Positions 1-10,266 are shown, counted from the first letter of the stretch. The stretch is 64,000 nt of DNA from Acinetobacter sp. WU_MDCI_Axc73 (GCF_025562455.1 NZ_JAHPRO010000005.1:62001-126000), one strand, 5' to 3'. Notes: a model not told the origin generated them from the sequence alone. A program made the numbers and translations.

Positions 1-2080
1 GCAGCGTGGTATTGTCATCATAATCTTCAAGCGCTGCCACAATCTTTTGCGCCACCACAGGACGACAAGAATTATACTCTAGTAAACGATCACGACCCGC
101 TTGTAACTCAGCTTCCAATGCCTGACGTTGAACATTCACCTCTTCGAGTAAATCTTCAAAACGTTGCCCCAGATCAGCCAATAAACAATCTTTGAGATCA
201 ACAATAAAGTTTTCTTGCAAAGTTTGTGCAGTTGGCGAGATGCTAGCAAAAATATTTAAGGCTTCGTTATACCAACGGAACATACGCTCTTGAGCTGTTC
301 CAAGCAAATATGGTACATGAATCTGAATCCGATTCTCTTGTCCAATACGATCCAGACGACCAATACGTTGTTCTAGTACATCAGGATTCGCTGGCAAATC
401 GAATAAAATTAAATCACTGGCAAACTGGAAATTACGACCTTCAGAACCAATTTCTGAACAAAGTAAAATCTGTGCGCCGTAGCTATCTTCCGCAAAATAT
501 GCAGCGGCCTGATCACGTTCAAGTAAACTCATACCTTCATGGAACATTGCAGTACGAATACCTGCATGTAAGCGTAATGCATTTTCCAAGGCTTCGACCA
601 CTGGCCCACTACGCGCAATCAGTAATACTTTTTTGTGTTTTAAATCCTTACGCAAAACTTCCATGAGCCACGCGACCCGCGGATCTGTTTCCATCCACGC
701 ACCGTCAAGCTGGCCTTCTTCTGGCCACATTTGTTCGCGGAGTTTACCATCCATTGACCAATCGGCAGGCGCTGGTAAAGGAGCAGGCTGACAATCACGT
801 CCAGGGAAACCCTGAATGGCTTCACGCGTATTACGGAACAAGATACGGCCCGTACCATGACGGTCTAATAACTCTTGAATGGCTTGATAACGCTGTTCAG
901 GCTGATCTTCAATACGATGTCCCAATAAATCTTCTACCGCACTGATATGTTCTTCATTCAATGCGTCATTTGACATTAATACTTCAGCCACTTTGGCGGT
1001 TTGTTGATATTGTTCTTCTTCATCTAAAAAACGATCTAAATTGCTAAAGCGTTGTGGATCGAGCAAACGTAAACGAGCAAAGTGACTTTCAACACCCAAC
1101 TGTTCAGGTGTTGCAGTTAGTAATAAGACTCCTGCGGTTTGTTGTGCAAGCTCTTCAACCAGATCATAACGATCATTACCACCTTCTTCTTCACTCCACA
1201 TCAAATGATGTGCTTCATCCACCACCAATAAATCAAAACCTGCTTCCAGCGCCTGTTCACGCAAATCTTCATGGTCAATCATCAAGTCAACACTGGCAAT
1301 AATACATTGCTCAGTCGTGAATGGATTCAAATCAGGATCATGTTCTTTCATCGATGCCGTACGGGTCAAATCAAATAAAGAAAAATGTAAATTGAAACGA
1401 CGACGCATTTCAATCATCCATTGGTATTGCAATGAATCTGGTACCAAAATCAAAATACGTTCCGAACGTCCTGTTTTCAGTTGCTGATGGATAATCAAAC
1501 CAGCCTCAATGGTTTTACCCAGCCCTACTTCATCGGCAAGTAAAACACGTGGCGCAAAACGTTGACCAACTTCATGTGCAATATAAAGTTGATGTGGAAT
1601 CAGCCCCACACGTGCACCAATCAAACCACGTAAAGGACTGGTTTGCATTTGCGCTTGCATCATTAATGCTTCAATACGCAAATCGTACCATTCCTTATAA
1701 TCGACCTGACTAGCAAGCAAACGGTCTACAGGTTTAGACAGTTGAATATGGGCGCCAATCCGTGTTTCATTTAATGCTTTACGTTCTTGTTCACCATTTT
1801 GTAATGTCCGCATCACATTGTAACGTAACACACCGTGCCGATCTTCAATGGACTCAACAAACCATTTGCTACCTTCTTGATCTTGCACTTCATCATTAAT
1901 ATTAAAAATAATACGCGATAAAGGTGCGTTGTTGCGTGCATAGACACGAGTTTCATCGCTCTTTGGAAATAAAATGCTGATTGATCGCTCATCAACATCA
2001 ATTAAAACACCCAAGCCGAGTTCAGTTTCCGTATCTGATAACCAACGTTGACCAATAGCAAACTGCTGCAATTTTTCCAC
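1..2080 (-). CDS. rapA: RNA polymerase-associated helicase RapA (C-terminus outside window)
   Basis: Swi2/Snf2-family ATPase that binds RNA polymerase and promotes its recycling after transcription. The first 693 residues are present and the left edge cuts the gene; the family is usually about 945-970 residues. A Walker A segment (LADEVGLGKT) lies near residue 180, the DEAHH box near 287, LLLTATPEQ near 320 and the helicase C-terminal motif RIGRLDRIGQ near 572. The N-terminal RapA/Tudor-like part (IGQRWLSDTETELGLG) is intact. No ATG fits the start: a GTG at 2080 preceded by AGATAAAG is the natural start. No frameshift is seen. The assignment is secure. Confidence 0.95.
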   Translation of the reverse strand, partial: MEKLQQFAIGQRWLSDTETELGLGVLIDVDERSISILFPKSDETRVYARNNAPLSRIIFNINDEVQDQEGSKWFVESIEDRHGVLRYNVMRTLQNGEQERKALNETRIGAHIQLSKPVDRLLASQVDYKEWYDLRIEALMMQAQMQTSPLRGLIGARVGLIPHQLYIAHEVGQRFAPRVLLADEVGLGKTIEAGLIIHQQLKTGRSERILILVPDSLQYQWMIEMRRRFNLHFSLFDLTRTASMKEHDPDLNPFTTEQCIIASVDLMIDHEDLREQALEAGFDLLVVDEAHHLMWSEEEGGNDRYDLVEELAQQTAGVLLLTATPEQLGVESHFARLRLLDPQRFSNLDRFLDEEEQYQQTAKVAEVLMSNDALNEEHISAVEDLLGHRIEDQPEQRYQAIQELLDRHGTGRILFRNTREAIQGFPGRDCQPAPLPAPADWSMDGKLREQMWPEEGQLDGAWMETDPRVAWLMEVLRKDLKHKKVLLIARSGPVVEALENALRLHAGIRTAMFHEGMSLLERDQAAAYFAEDSYGAQILLCSEIGSEGRNFQFASDLILFDLPANPDVLEQRIGRLDRIGQENRIQIHVPYLLGTAQERMFRWYNEALNIFASISPTAQTLQENFIVDLKDCLLADLGQRFEDLLEEVNVQRQALEAELQAGRDRLLEYNSCRPVVAQKIVAALEDYDDNTTL

Positions 2081-2171
2081 CTTTATCTCAAATTTGCACC
2101 ACACATTTTACGCTGTTCATTGGGAGCAATGTCAGTGATTTTGTGTAGTCTTTAAGCACATATTTTGACAC

Positions 2172-2198
2172 AAAGCTCATTAAAAAGAATGAGCTTTT
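2172..2198 (-). terminator. Terminator-like hairpin after rluA
   Basis: AAAGCTCATT (2172-2181) and AATGAGCTTT (2188-2197) form a perfect 10-bp stem with a six-base loop, about 25 bases past the rluA stop and facing rapA. The U-tract is short on either strand, so it may be a weak or bidirectional terminator. Confidence 0.5.
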
Positions 2199-2222
2199 CA
2201 CGATTGTTAAAAAGTTTTGATG

Positions 2223-2945
2223 CTAAAACGGGATAGGACAATCAAATGTCAGTTGCTCTCCCGTTTTAGGATGCTGAAAGCTTAAGCGCGCTGCATGTAA
2301 ACACAAACGTGGCATAAGCTGTTGATGCTCTGTAGCAGCATATAAAGTATCGCCAACAATGGGATGCCCTAGATATTGCATATGTACGCGTAACTGATGC
2401 GAACGCCCAGTAATTGGCGTAAGTTCTACCCGTGTAACGGCCTGTCCTTGTAACTCAAAATTCTCAAGAACCTTCCAGTACGTAAGGGCGGGTTTATGAT
2501 ACGCAGGGTCGGCAATATGTAATGGCGGCCGCGTTGGATCATACACTACAGGAACCTCCACCACACCTTCGCCCGTTAAAGTCCCAACAACAATAGCCTG
2601 ATAAACTTTGTCAGTTTGACGTTCTTGAAACTGCTTTGAAATATGGCTTTGAGCTGCTTTTGATCGCGCAAATACCAATATCCCAGACGTATCACGATCT
2701 AAGCGATGGATCAATAAAGTCCGCGGCTCAACAGCAAGTAAACGCGTCAAAACACTGTCTTGTAAATCTTCACCTTTTCCTGGAACGCTGAGTATGCCTG
2801 CGGGTTTGTGAATCACCATGAACTCATCATCACGGTGGATGAGGTGATCGCTTAGAAAATGACTCAAAATTCTGTTCCAAAGTGATTTAAAATCAGCCGG
2901 CAATGATAAAAAGCTTAAGCCATAAATACAATGCAAAAACCGCAT
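2223..2945 (-). CDS. rluA: RluA-type 23S rRNA/tRNA pseudouridine synthase
   Basis: Converts uridine to pseudouridine in 23S rRNA and tRNA. The 240-residue protein carries the RluA catalytic signature HRLDRDTSG at residues 80-88 (catalytic Asp83), the KPAGILSVPG segment at 47-56 and ITGRSHQLRVHM, all very like E. coli RluA, which acts on U746 of 23S rRNA and U32 of tRNAs. There is no S4 domain, as expected for RluA rather than RluC or RluD. About 30 N-terminal residues exceed E. coli RluA, so the true start may be internal. The TAG stop is 143 bases from the rapA start. Confidence 0.88.
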   Translation of the reverse strand: MRFLHCIYGLSFLSLPADFKSLWNRILSHFLSDHLIHRDDEFMVIHKPAGILSVPGKGEDLQDSVLTRLLAVEPRTLLIHRLDRDTSGILVFARSKAAQSHISKQFQERQTDKVYQAIVVGTLTGEGVVEVPVVYDPTRPPLHIADPAYHKPALTYWKVLENFELQGQAVTRVELTPITGRSHQLRVHMQYLGHPIVGDTLYAATEHQQLMPRLCLHAARLSFQHPKTGEQLTFDCPIPF

Positions 2946-3019
2946 TTTTCCTAAAGTTTTTACTTCAGCTAGGCGTCCAGATCATATTTTCAGATCGTAA
3001 AGAGAGTTATATTCATCAT

Positions 3020-3436
3020 TTACGAAACTTGCTGAAAAAAATCATTGATGGCAACTTGTGCAATCTCCGCATCTTCAAAAGATTTTGCGCCTGAAACCCC
3101 AATTGCACCGATCAATTGATCTTCATATAGGATCGGCTCTCCGCCTTCAAGCATACCCGTTACACTCTCAAGCGTAAGAAAACCCATTTGACCATTACGA
3201 ATAATATCTTCATAAAATTTAGAAGGACGACGGCTCATCGCCGAACATTTGGCTTTTTCCAAACTTAAATGTGCCGTCAATGGCGTTGCACCATCCATAC
3301 GCTTCATCAGAAGTAATGCTCCAGCCTCATCGACAATAGAAATACTCATTTTATAACCACGTTCAATAGAAAGTTCGATCGCACGATTCATTAAAAATTC
3401 AGCATCTACCAAGGTCAAATAATGTTTGGTTTTCAT
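3020..3436 (-). CDS. GlcG/HbpS family (DUF336) protein
   Basis: The 138-residue protein matches the GlcG/HbpS fold: a conserved SIVDEAGALLLMKRMDGA segment near residues 33-50, then MLEGGEPILYEDQLIGAIGVSGA near 94-116. Members include the haem-binding HbpS of Streptomyces and GlcG of glycolate operons; the role of stand-alone copies is not established. It lies downstream of hemL on the same strand, with a strong terminator in the 45-base gap, so it is probably only weakly co-transcribed with hemL. A link to haem or porphyrin chemistry is suggested by family and neighbour but is not proven. Confidence 0.8.
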   Translation of the reverse strand: MKTKHYLTLVDAEFLMNRAIELSIERGYKMSISIVDEAGALLLMKRMDGATPLTAHLSLEKAKCSAMSRRPSKFYEDIIRNGQMGFLTLESVTGMLEGGEPILYEDQLIGAIGVSGAKSFEDAEIAQVAINDFFQQVS

Positions 3437-3452
3437 AGATTTTACTCCATTA

Positions 3453-3478
3453 AAAAAAGCCCTGTATTGGGCTTTTTT
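3453..3478 (-). terminator. Rho-independent terminator after hemL
   Basis: AAAAAAGCCC (3453-3462) pairs with GGGCTTTTTT (3469-3478) around a six-base loop. It lies directly after the hemL stop and, on the minus strand, is followed by a U-tract, so it should end hemL transcription before the GlcG-like gene. Confidence 0.85.
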
Positions 3479-3481
3479 AGG

Positions 3482-4783
3482 TTATACCTTCATCGATTGG
3501 AAAGTTTCTTTCGCCGCTTGGATGGTAAATTCAATATCTTCATCTGTATGTGCCGCAGAGATAAATCCAGCTTCAAATGCAGACGGGGCAAAATTCACAC
3601 CACGGTCTAACATACCGTGGAAAAACTTTTTAAATGCATGTGTATCACATGCCAACATTGAATCAAAACTGGTAATATCTTCTTGATCGGTAAAATACAA
3701 ACCAAACATTGCACCTGCTTGCTGTGTTTTAAATGGAATACCGACTTCATCTGCCGCAGCCTGAAAACCAGCCAAAAGCGTTTCAAGTTTACGATTTATA
3801 TTTTCATAAAAATTCGGCTGACGTAGATGCTTAAACATCTCAATACCTGCACGCATCGCCAACGGGTTGCCAGACAAAGTACCTGCCTGATAAACACCAC
3901 CTAAGGGCGCAATGCATTCCATGATTTCACGTTTACCACCGAAGGCTCCCACTGGCAAACCTGCACCAATAATTTTACCCAGTGTGGTTAAGTCAGGCTT
4001 CACATTGTAATAAGACTGCGCGCCACCTAGAGCCACACGAAAACCGGTCATCACTTCATCAATAATAAAAACAGAATGATATTCATCACAAACATCGCGA
4101 ATCGCTTGAAGAAAACCATCGATCGGTTTTACCAGATTCATGTTGCCGGCCACAGGCTCCACAATCACACCTGCAATTTCATGCCCAAATTTAGCAAAGC
4201 ATTCTTTCAGTGCGGCGATGTCATTATATGGAAGTGTTAAAGTATGTTTGGCAAAATCGGCAGGTACGCCTTTAGAAGTTGGCTCACCCTCACCTTTGGT
4301 CAATAAACCTGAACCTGCTTTTACCAATAAAGAATCTGAATGACCATGATAACACCCCTCAAACTTTACAATCTTGTCACGACCTGTATAGCCACGTGCT
4401 AATCGGATCGCTGTCATGGTTGCTTCTGTACCAGAATTGGTCATACGTACCAGTTCAATCGAAGGCATAATGTCACAAATAATGTCTGCTAACGTGGTTT
4501 CATGTACAGTAGGTGCACCAAAACTCAAACCATCTTCAGCCGCTTTTTGTACCGCCTGAATAATTTCTGGGTGCGCATGTCCCAAAATCATTGGCCCCCA
4601 TGAACCGACATAATCGACATAACGCTGATCATCTTCATCCCAGAGATAAGCACCTTTGGCCTTTTTAATAAATATCGGAGTTCCACCAACGCCATTAAAG
4701 GCACGAACAGGAGAATTAACACCACCAGGAATATGCTTACTGGCTTGCTCAAATAATTGCACTTGTTTTGGAGATAAACTCAT
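3482..4783 (-). CDS. hemL: Glutamate-1-semialdehyde 2,1-aminomutase
   Basis: PLP enzyme that converts glutamate-1-semialdehyde to 5-aminolevulinate in the C5 haem pathway. The 433-residue length matches the family. PLP lysine K270 sits in [19 protein letters not shown], with the cofactor-binding aspartate in [11 protein letters not shown] (240-249) and the NSGTEA phosphate-binding turn at 116-121. The ATG at 4783 aligns with the family N-terminus ([28 protein letters not shown]). The next upstream gene is thiE, 104 bases away on the same strand. The call is secure. Confidence 0.97.
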   Translation of the reverse strand: MSLSPKQVQLFEQASKHIPGGVNSPVRAFNGVGGTPIFIKKAKGAYLWDEDDQRYVDYVGSWGPMILGHAHPEIIQAVQKAAEDGLSFGAPTVHETTLADIICDIMPSIELVRMTNSGTEATMTAIRLARGYTGRDKIVKFEGCYHGHSDSLLVKAGSGLLTKGEGEPTSKGVPADFAKHTLTLPYNDIAALKECFAKFGHEIAGVIVEPVAGNMNLVKPIDGFLQAIRDVCDEYHSVFIIDEVMTGFRVALGGAQSYYNVKPDLTTLGKIIGAGLPVGAFGGKREIMECIAPLGGVYQAGTLSGNPLAMRAGIEMFKHLRQPNFYENINRKLETLLAGFQAAADEVGIPFKTQQAGAMFGLYFTDQEDITSFDSMLACDTHAFKKFFHGMLDRGVNFAPSAFEAGFISAAHTDEDIEFTIQAAKETFQSMKV

Positions 4784-4887
4784 GAATACGCTCGATACTT
4801 GTAAATTCAGTTAAAAATCAGAATGCAGAACACTTTTTTGAATCAGGCTTTGATCACAAAGATCACACAGCCTAAGGATTCTTTAGA

Positions 4888-5505
4888 TCAGGCATCTGCA
4901 AATAATGCAGCCCACGCATGAACACGCGTAGGAATCTCTGGAACTGGAAGGTCTAATATATCACTAATCACCGCACACAGGTCAGCACCGCTTTCAATCA
5001 CTGCCTTGGAGTTTTCAACGGTCAGCCCCCCTATCGCACAAATAGGAACATTGATTTTTGAACGCGCCAGTTTCAGTGTTTCTAAACCAATATTGCCTGC
5101 TTCGGGTTTAGTACTAGTCGCATAAATTGCACCAAAAGCCACATAAGTTGCACCGTCAATAATGGCCTGTTCAGCCAGTTCAATCGAGTTGGCACAGGTT
5201 CGCCCAATAATTGCATTGGAGGTTAATCTGGCTTTGGCATCAGTAATTTCACCATCCGACTGACCCAAATGCACACCTAGCTTAAACTGAGCAGCCAAAA
5301 TCAAATCATCATTAATGATTAAAGGCACCTGAAATTTATCACAGAGCCATTTAATCGCATCGACCTCAGCGGGTTGATTGAGGGGCGGTACTTTTTTACG
5401 ACGGTACTGTAAAATTGCTACCTGCCCTGTAGCCAAAGCTGCTTCTAACTTTTCTAATAAAAGTTCGATCGGATCATCATTGGTAATTAAATATAAACCG
5501 CGCAT
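4888..5505 (-). CDS. thiE: Thiamine-phosphate synthase
   Basis: Joins HMP-pyrophosphate and thiazole phosphate to give thiamine monophosphate. The 205-residue TIM barrel shows the family landmarks in order: LQYRRK (32-37), PLIINDD, GVHLGQSDG, IIGRTCAN, YVAFGAIYATSTKPEA and PICAIGGLTVEN. The fourth and last are the usual phosphate-binding and loop residues. TenI is the main alternative, but VHLGQ.D and the S/T-KP motif favour ThiE. It is often found beside hemL in Acinetobacter and other gammaproteobacteria. Confidence 0.93.
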   Translation of the reverse strand: MRGLYLITNDDPIELLLEKLEAALATGQVAILQYRRKKVPPLNQPAEVDAIKWLCDKFQVPLIINDDLILAAQFKLGVHLGQSDGEITDAKARLTSNAIIGRTCANSIELAEQAIIDGATYVAFGAIYATSTKPEAGNIGLETLKLARSKINVPICAIGGLTVENSKAVIESGADLCAVISDILDLPVPEIPTRVHAWAALFADA

Positions 5506-5600
5506 TGAATTTAAATCTCTTTAATCATCGGTGAACCTTAGTACAAAAGTACAGAAAGCTATACAAGAAATGTTTTATATTCTTATATATAGCCCATTAT

Positions 5601-7301
5601 TTATTTAAGCCATAAATCCAGTTTGGCTTGGTCTTCAATTTTAAACTCAATCGTTTGTAATGGAATTTCTCCACTTGTTAAAGACAACTGAATTAACTCA
5701 TCACGCCGGAATGCAAATACGGTGAACTGTCCCTGTTGTTTTGCATATTGTGCCAATAATTTTTCGGACGCTTTTAATCCATCAATGGCTATAATCACAT
5801 CATGCGCAGACAAACCTGCTTTTGCACCCTCTCCCGCACGATTGGCTTGCTGAATCAGGACACCCTCAGGCTTATCTTGCACTTTTAGACCAAATGGCAA
5901 TGCTTTATCGTGTTTGAATTGGTAACTTAATCCAAAAGTTGGCAGTAACTCATTGATTGGTAGTTCTTCTGTCGTGTTGATCAAAAAACTTAAACGCTCT
6001 GTCCAATCTTGTCCTGTTAGCTCTTTACATAGATCAAAAATGGTTCGCTCATTGACCTGAATGCCTTTTTGCGTATTTTCATATAAACGACGTAATAAAG
6101 CATCCAGACTCGATTCATAAGTGCGTAAACCGAGATCCAGACACAAAGCGACTAAAGCACCTTTATTGTAATAACTGGTTCCAGCGTTATTTGAATTTTC
6201 ATCCTGACGATAAAACTTAATCCATGCATCAAAACTCGACTCAGAAACAGACTGAATAAAACGTCCTGGATTTTGCAAATAACGATCAATCTGTGCTTTA
6301 AGTAATTTCAAATAAGATGTTTGAGAAATTACACCACTGCGCAGCAAAATCAGATCATCGTAATACGAGGTAAAACCTTCAAAAATCCACAGTAAAGAGG
6401 TATAAGATTCTTGATGTAAATTGTATTGGGCAAAATTTTCAGGACGTATAAATTTCACCAACCATGAATGGAAATATTCATGACTACATAAACCCAAGAA
6501 ACGTTGATAATCTTCAGACGGCTCTTCAGGTTCATTGTTTTTTGGCAAATCATAACGCGGTGTAATTAAACTGGTGCTATTACAGTGTTCTAACCCACCA
6601 TAACTATTACCCGTTGCCATCGTCATAAAGGTATAGTTTTTAAAAGGTGCAGAACCAAAAATTGCAATTTCAGTTTCACAAATTTTAGTTAAATCAGACT
6701 TTAAGCGATCAACATTGGTCTGATGCTGTCCAGACACCACAAATTCATGTGCAATTGCGTTTGCCTCAAAACTAAATCGGGTTTGCTCTGCCAGCTCAAA
6801 TGGACTATCAATCAGTTGATCATAACTTTCTGCTTTTAAGGTAAAGCGCCCTTTCACCAGACTTTTTGATGTTAAACCTGTTGCAAGCTGAAAATGTTTG
6901 AGTTCATCTGGCAAAAACAATTCGACTTCACACGCTGATTGTTCCTGATCTTTTAATCCCAGACAGACACATGCAGGATTGACATATAAACGGGTCTGGT
7001 CGACATAAGCCCCTCGTACAGATAGATCATAAGCATAAACATCATACTCAACTGTAATCAGTTCATGATCTGTATTGAATAATTGCCATCTATTTTTCTG
7101 ATCTTTTCGGATAGACAATAATCGACCCGCTTCATCATAAGCTTTGACAGATTCAATATGCTTTGCAAATTCACGAATCAAATAGCTTCCAGGAATCCAC
7201 GTCGGTAGCCAAAGTTCCTGATTTGGATTAGCTAAAAAACGCATGGTGACATGGATCAGGTGTTGGCGATAATCATCAAATTCAATTTGGTAATGCAACA
7301 T
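5601..7301 (-). CDS. M61 family metallopeptidase with PDZ domain
   Basis: A 566-residue M61 (glycyl aminopeptidase-like) protein. The zinc site HEYFHSW is at residues 274-280, the third ligand is probably E308 in WIFEGFTSYYDD, and the GGLEH segment is at 235-239. The N-terminal half is the M61 beta-sandwich domain, and a PDZ-like domain occupies roughly 470-560 (GVLIQQANRAGEGAKAGL). No signal peptide is visible, so it is probably cytoplasmic; the substrate is unknown. It is monocistronic between thiE and a divergently read carboxypeptidase. Confidence 0.88.
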   Translation of the reverse strand: MLHYQIEFDDYRQHLIHVTMRFLANPNQELWLPTWIPGSYLIREFAKHIESVKAYDEAGRLLSIRKDQKNRWQLFNTDHELITVEYDVYAYDLSVRGAYVDQTRLYVNPACVCLGLKDQEQSACEVELFLPDELKHFQLATGLTSKSLVKGRFTLKAESYDQLIDSPFELAEQTRFSFEANAIAHEFVVSGQHQTNVDRLKSDLTKICETEIAIFGSAPFKNYTFMTMATGNSYGGLEHCNSTSLITPRYDLPKNNEPEEPSEDYQRFLGLCSHEYFHSWLVKFIRPENFAQYNLHQESYTSLLWIFEGFTSYYDDLILLRSGVISQTSYLKLLKAQIDRYLQNPGRFIQSVSESSFDAWIKFYRQDENSNNAGTSYYNKGALVALCLDLGLRTYESSLDALLRRLYENTQKGIQVNERTIFDLCKELTGQDWTERLSFLINTTEELPINELLPTFGLSYQFKHDKALPFGLKVQDKPEGVLIQQANRAGEGAKAGLSAHDVIIAIDGLKASEKLLAQYAKQQGQFTVFAFRRDELIQLSLTSGEIPLQTIEFKIEDQAKLDLWLK

Positions 7302-7471
7302 ATTTTCAGGATATCAAATCAATCAATTTCCTCTAGCTTAACATTTTTTTTACAGCGCATGAGTAGTTGTCGCATTTGTCTACAAAAGTCACTAGCCACC
7401 AATAAAAAAAAGGCATAGCATGCAACTATTTTTAGCATTTCACACCACAGGATAGTCATGCAGGTGAACAC

Positions 7472-8782
7472 GTGAGATTTTTCCTTTCACTTTTTACGCT
7501 TTTTAGTTTGTTTTGTACCACGCTTGCCAACGCACAACTCCTGAATATTGCACCTGAAACTGTCGAAGCTCAGGCTTGGAGTATCGTTGATGCACAATCA
7601 GGGCAAACCATTGCTGAATATAATAGCAATGCACAACGCGCTCCTGCTTCTTTAACCAAGATGATGGTCGCTTATATTGCCCTTAAAGAAATTAAGGCAG
7701 GCAAGCTACGCAAAGATGAAATTTTGACTGCAACTCCTGTGGTTAAAATGGTTCAATGGGATGAATCCCAAATGTATTTAAAAGAAGGTGAACAAATTTC
7801 TGTTGACCAACTTTTGGCAGGTCTGATTGTAATGTCTGCCAACGATGCTGCTGTTACCTTAGCCGAACGAATTTCTGGAAATGTTCCTGCTTTTTTAAAG
7901 CGTATGAATCAGGAAGCTCAAGCATTGGGAATGAAAGATACGCATTTCTCCAATCCTGCTGGTGTAACCATGCCAGATCATTATTCGACTTCCAGTGATC
8001 TGAGCTTACTCGCCCGAGCATTAGTCAATGAAGTTCCCGATTATTTAAACTATTCAAAATTACCTAGTTTCAGTTATAACCAGCGCTTTCACCGCGCAAC
8101 CAATTTGGTACTGAAAAATGATCCAAGTGTGGATGGTTTAAAAACAGGATTTACCAAAGCAGCGGGCTATAATCTTGCGCTGACAGCCAAACGTCCAACT
8201 CTGAATCCAGATTTACCAGAGCGTCGATTAATTGTGGTCGTGTTAGGGGCTAAAAGTGCAGCAAAACGAGCTGAAGTTGCGCATAAACTCATGAATCTGG
8301 CTTATGCCTATACACGCGATGAAGAAGTCATTAAAGATAAACAGCTCATTGCCGAATTGCCCGTTGTCAAATCTACATTGAAAATGTTTAAGGTTGAGAC
8401 CCAGCAACCGACAATTGTCACTACATCATTATATGATTTATCACAACCCATCGATCTCAATCAGTTTGATATGCAGACTCAACGTTTACTTGTCACCTAC
8501 GGCAACGGCATAACGACTACAATTGAGCCTTTGCAAACCACAAAAACCCATGTCAATGTCGAACTCAACGAAAAACAATTGACTGCTCCGCTGATAAAAG
8601 CAGTTCATCTTGCAACAGTTCAGGTTTACCAAAATAATCAATTGATTCAAAGCATCCAAATTAATGACAATGTTCATATTCAGGAAGCCAATATTTTTGA
8701 ACGATTCTTTATGTGGTTTAAAGGTTTGTTTTCGCTATTTGGTCATGATGATCGAAGTGTCAAACTCTATCCACTGAACTAA
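7472..8782 (+). CDS. dacC: D-alanyl-D-alanine carboxypeptidase (PBP5/6 family)
   Basis: Trims the terminal D-Ala from peptidoglycan pentapeptides. A signal peptide (about 1-21, ending LANA) is followed by the serine peptidase motifs S60-L-T-K63, S122-A-N124 and K224-T-G226, the PBP5-like beta-rich domain, and a C-terminal amphipathic stretch (FERFFMWFKGLFSLFG) for membrane attachment. The gene starts at GTG 7472: an upstream ATG at 7458 runs into a stop after five codons, and AGGTG lies seven bases before the GTG. At 436 residues it is slightly longer than E. coli PBP5. The exact dacA/dacC name is by convention only. Confidence 0.92.
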   Translation: MRFFLSLFTLFSLFCTTLANAQLLNIAPETVEAQAWSIVDAQSGQTIAEYNSNAQRAPASLTKMMVAYIALKEIKAGKLRKDEILTATPVVKMVQWDESQMYLKEGEQISVDQLLAGLIVMSANDAAVTLAERISGNVPAFLKRMNQEAQALGMKDTHFSNPAGVTMPDHYSTSSDLSLLARALVNEVPDYLNYSKLPSFSYNQRFHRATNLVLKNDPSVDGLKTGFTKAAGYNLALTAKRPTLNPDLPERRLIVVVLGAKSAAKRAEVAHKLMNLAYAYTRDEEVIKDKQLIAELPVVKSTLKMFKVETQQPTIVTTSLYDLSQPIDLNQFDMQTQRLLVTYGNGITTTIEPLQTTKTHVNVELNEKQLTAPLIKAVHLATVQVYQNNQLIQSIQINDNVHIQEANIFERFFMWFKGLFSLFGHDDRSVKLYPLN

Positions 8783-8800
8783 AATTATTTTGCTGATGAT

Positions 8801-8828
8801 AAGGTAGCTTTTAAGCTACCTTTTTTAT
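8801..8828 (+). terminator. Rho-independent terminator after dacC
   Basis: AAGGTAGCTT (8801-8810) pairs with AAGCTACCTT (8813-8822), followed by a run of T residues. It begins 19 bases after the dacC stop. Confidence 0.9.
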
Positions 8829-9015
8829 AGCGTTAAGCGACGAGATTGACTGCATAAAAAATTCAATTTTGCATTGAAATTGAGAAAATTGCCCTTATTA
8901 ATGAAAAAATGAGTGTTTAAATGTGAAAACTTGTGGTTTTTTTCGATTTTTCATCTACAAAACCAGTTTTTCACTTTATCATGTGTACTTAAATTGATTG
9001 AATGGATCAAATAAC

Positions 9016-9498
9016 ATGACTGCTATTGCAAATAACCACGTGGTTTCATTCCACTACACGCTGACTAATGCAGAGGGTGAAACTCTTGACCAATCACAAG
9101 GTGAACCACTTGCCTATTTGCACGGCGCAGGTAATATTATTCCGGGTTTAGAAAATGCCTTGGTTGGTAAAACTGTAGGTGAAAAATTTACAGTAAATGT
9201 ACCTGCTGCAGAAGGTTATGGTGAATATAACCCTGATCTTGTACAAGAAGTACCAGCTCAAATGTTCCAAGGTGTTGAAAACATTCAACCAGGTATGCAA
9301 TTCCAAGCTCAAACTGATGATGGTGTTCAAATCGTCACTGTTAAAGCAGTTGAAGGCGATAATGTTGTCGTTGATGCAAACTTCCCACTTGCTGGTCAAG
9401 ATTTAACTTTTGAAGTTGAAATCGTTGAAATTCGTGATGCAACCCAAGAAGAACTTGATCACGGTCATGTTCATGGCGCGGGCGGTCATCACCACTAA
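9016..9498 (+). CDS. SlyD-like FKBP-type peptidyl-prolyl isomerase
   Basis: A 160-residue FKBP protein of the SlyD type: the FKBP core (residues 1-70 and 125-147) is split by an insert-in-flap domain (about 70-125, EVPAQMFQGVENIQPGMQF), and the tail is His-rich (HGHVHGAGGHHH), which suggests metal binding. SlyD proteins couple prolyl isomerisation to chaperone and nickel-delivery roles. A longer frame could start at TTG 8998, but ATG 9016 has a GGA nine bases upstream and gives the usual family N-terminus (MTAIANNHVVSFHYTL). It is a single gene with its own terminator. Confidence 0.9.
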   Translation: MTAIANNHVVSFHYTLTNAEGETLDQSQGEPLAYLHGAGNIIPGLENALVGKTVGEKFTVNVPAAEGYGEYNPDLVQEVPAQMFQGVENIQPGMQFQAQTDDGVQIVTVKAVEGDNVVVDANFPLAGQDLTFEVEIVEIRDATQEELDHGHVHGAGGHHH

Positions 9499-9517
9499 TC
9501 GGTTAATTTTCCGATTC

Positions 9518-9553
9518 AAATAAAGCAAAGTTTCGACTTTGCTTTATTTTTAA
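9518..9553 (+). terminator. Rho-independent terminator with UUCG loop
   Basis: A 14-bp stem (9518-9531 with 9536-9549) closed by TTCG and followed by Ts, 20 bases after the FKBP gene. Confidence 0.92.
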
Positions 9554-9783
9554 ATCATCATGCCAAATCAATATTAAAAATCATAAATCTAAATTTAATC
9601 ATCAATTTTATTTGCTCTTATTCATTAAACTTACAAAAGATAACTTCTGATTTGTAATTCGCCTTGTAGTTGTTTTCATTTATTTTTATGATGAAGACTA
9701 AAGGTGCATGCATAGTTTTCATTTCAACTGAGATTGCACTTTAAATTTATAAAAATGATTGACTTACATAGGAATAATACATC

Positions 9784-10227
9784 ATGAAATATGAACACAT
9801 TTTAGTTCCAGTTGACGGCTCTGATATCTCTCTCGCTGCGCTTAAACAAGCCGCTTCTATTGCGAAAGCATTTGACAGTAAAATTACAGCAATCAGCTTA
9901 TTGGCCGTTGATCCATTTAGTGGTGTTGATTTTTATTATGTTTCTCCTGTAATGAAAGATTATTTTGTAGAAGCTCATGCACAAGCAGAGGAAACTCTGG
10001 CAAAAGCCCAAACTATTGGCACTGAATTAGGCATTAACATTGAGACTCAAATTATCAAAGGTGAAGTCTCATCAGAGGGTATTTTACAAGCAGCGCAAGA
10101 CTTAAAAATTGACTTGATTGTAATGGGTTCACATGGTCGTAAAGGATTCCAAAAATTCTTCTTAGGTAGCTTTGCTCAAGATGTACTTGGAAACACAGAA
10201 TTGCCTGTTTTGATCGTAAAAAAATAA
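9784..10227 (+). CDS. Universal stress protein (UspA family)
   Basis: A 147-residue single-domain Usp protein. The N-terminus YEHILVPVDGSDIS and the C-terminal ATP-binding signature GSHGRKG...FLGSFAQDVL...PVLIVKK are typical of ATP-binding members. Usp proteins help cells survive stress and are usually induced on growth arrest. It starts at an ATG with AGGA upstream, is flanked by terminators on both sides and is therefore its own transcription unit. Confidence 0.92.
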   Translation: MKYEHILVPVDGSDISLAALKQAASIAKAFDSKITAISLLAVDPFSGVDFYYVSPVMKDYFVEAHAQAEETLAKAQTIGTELGINIETQIIKGEVSSEGILQAAQDLKIDLIVMGSHGRKGFQKFFLGSFAQDVLGNTELPVLIVKK

Positions 10228-10241
10228 TCTTACAGCCACTA

Positions 10242-10266
10242 AAAAGCCCGTTTTTACGGGCTTTTC
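10242..10266 (+). terminator. Rho-independent terminator after usp
   Basis: AAAAGCCCG (10242-10250) pairs with CGGGCTTTT (10257-10265), 14 bases after the stop. Confidence 0.88.
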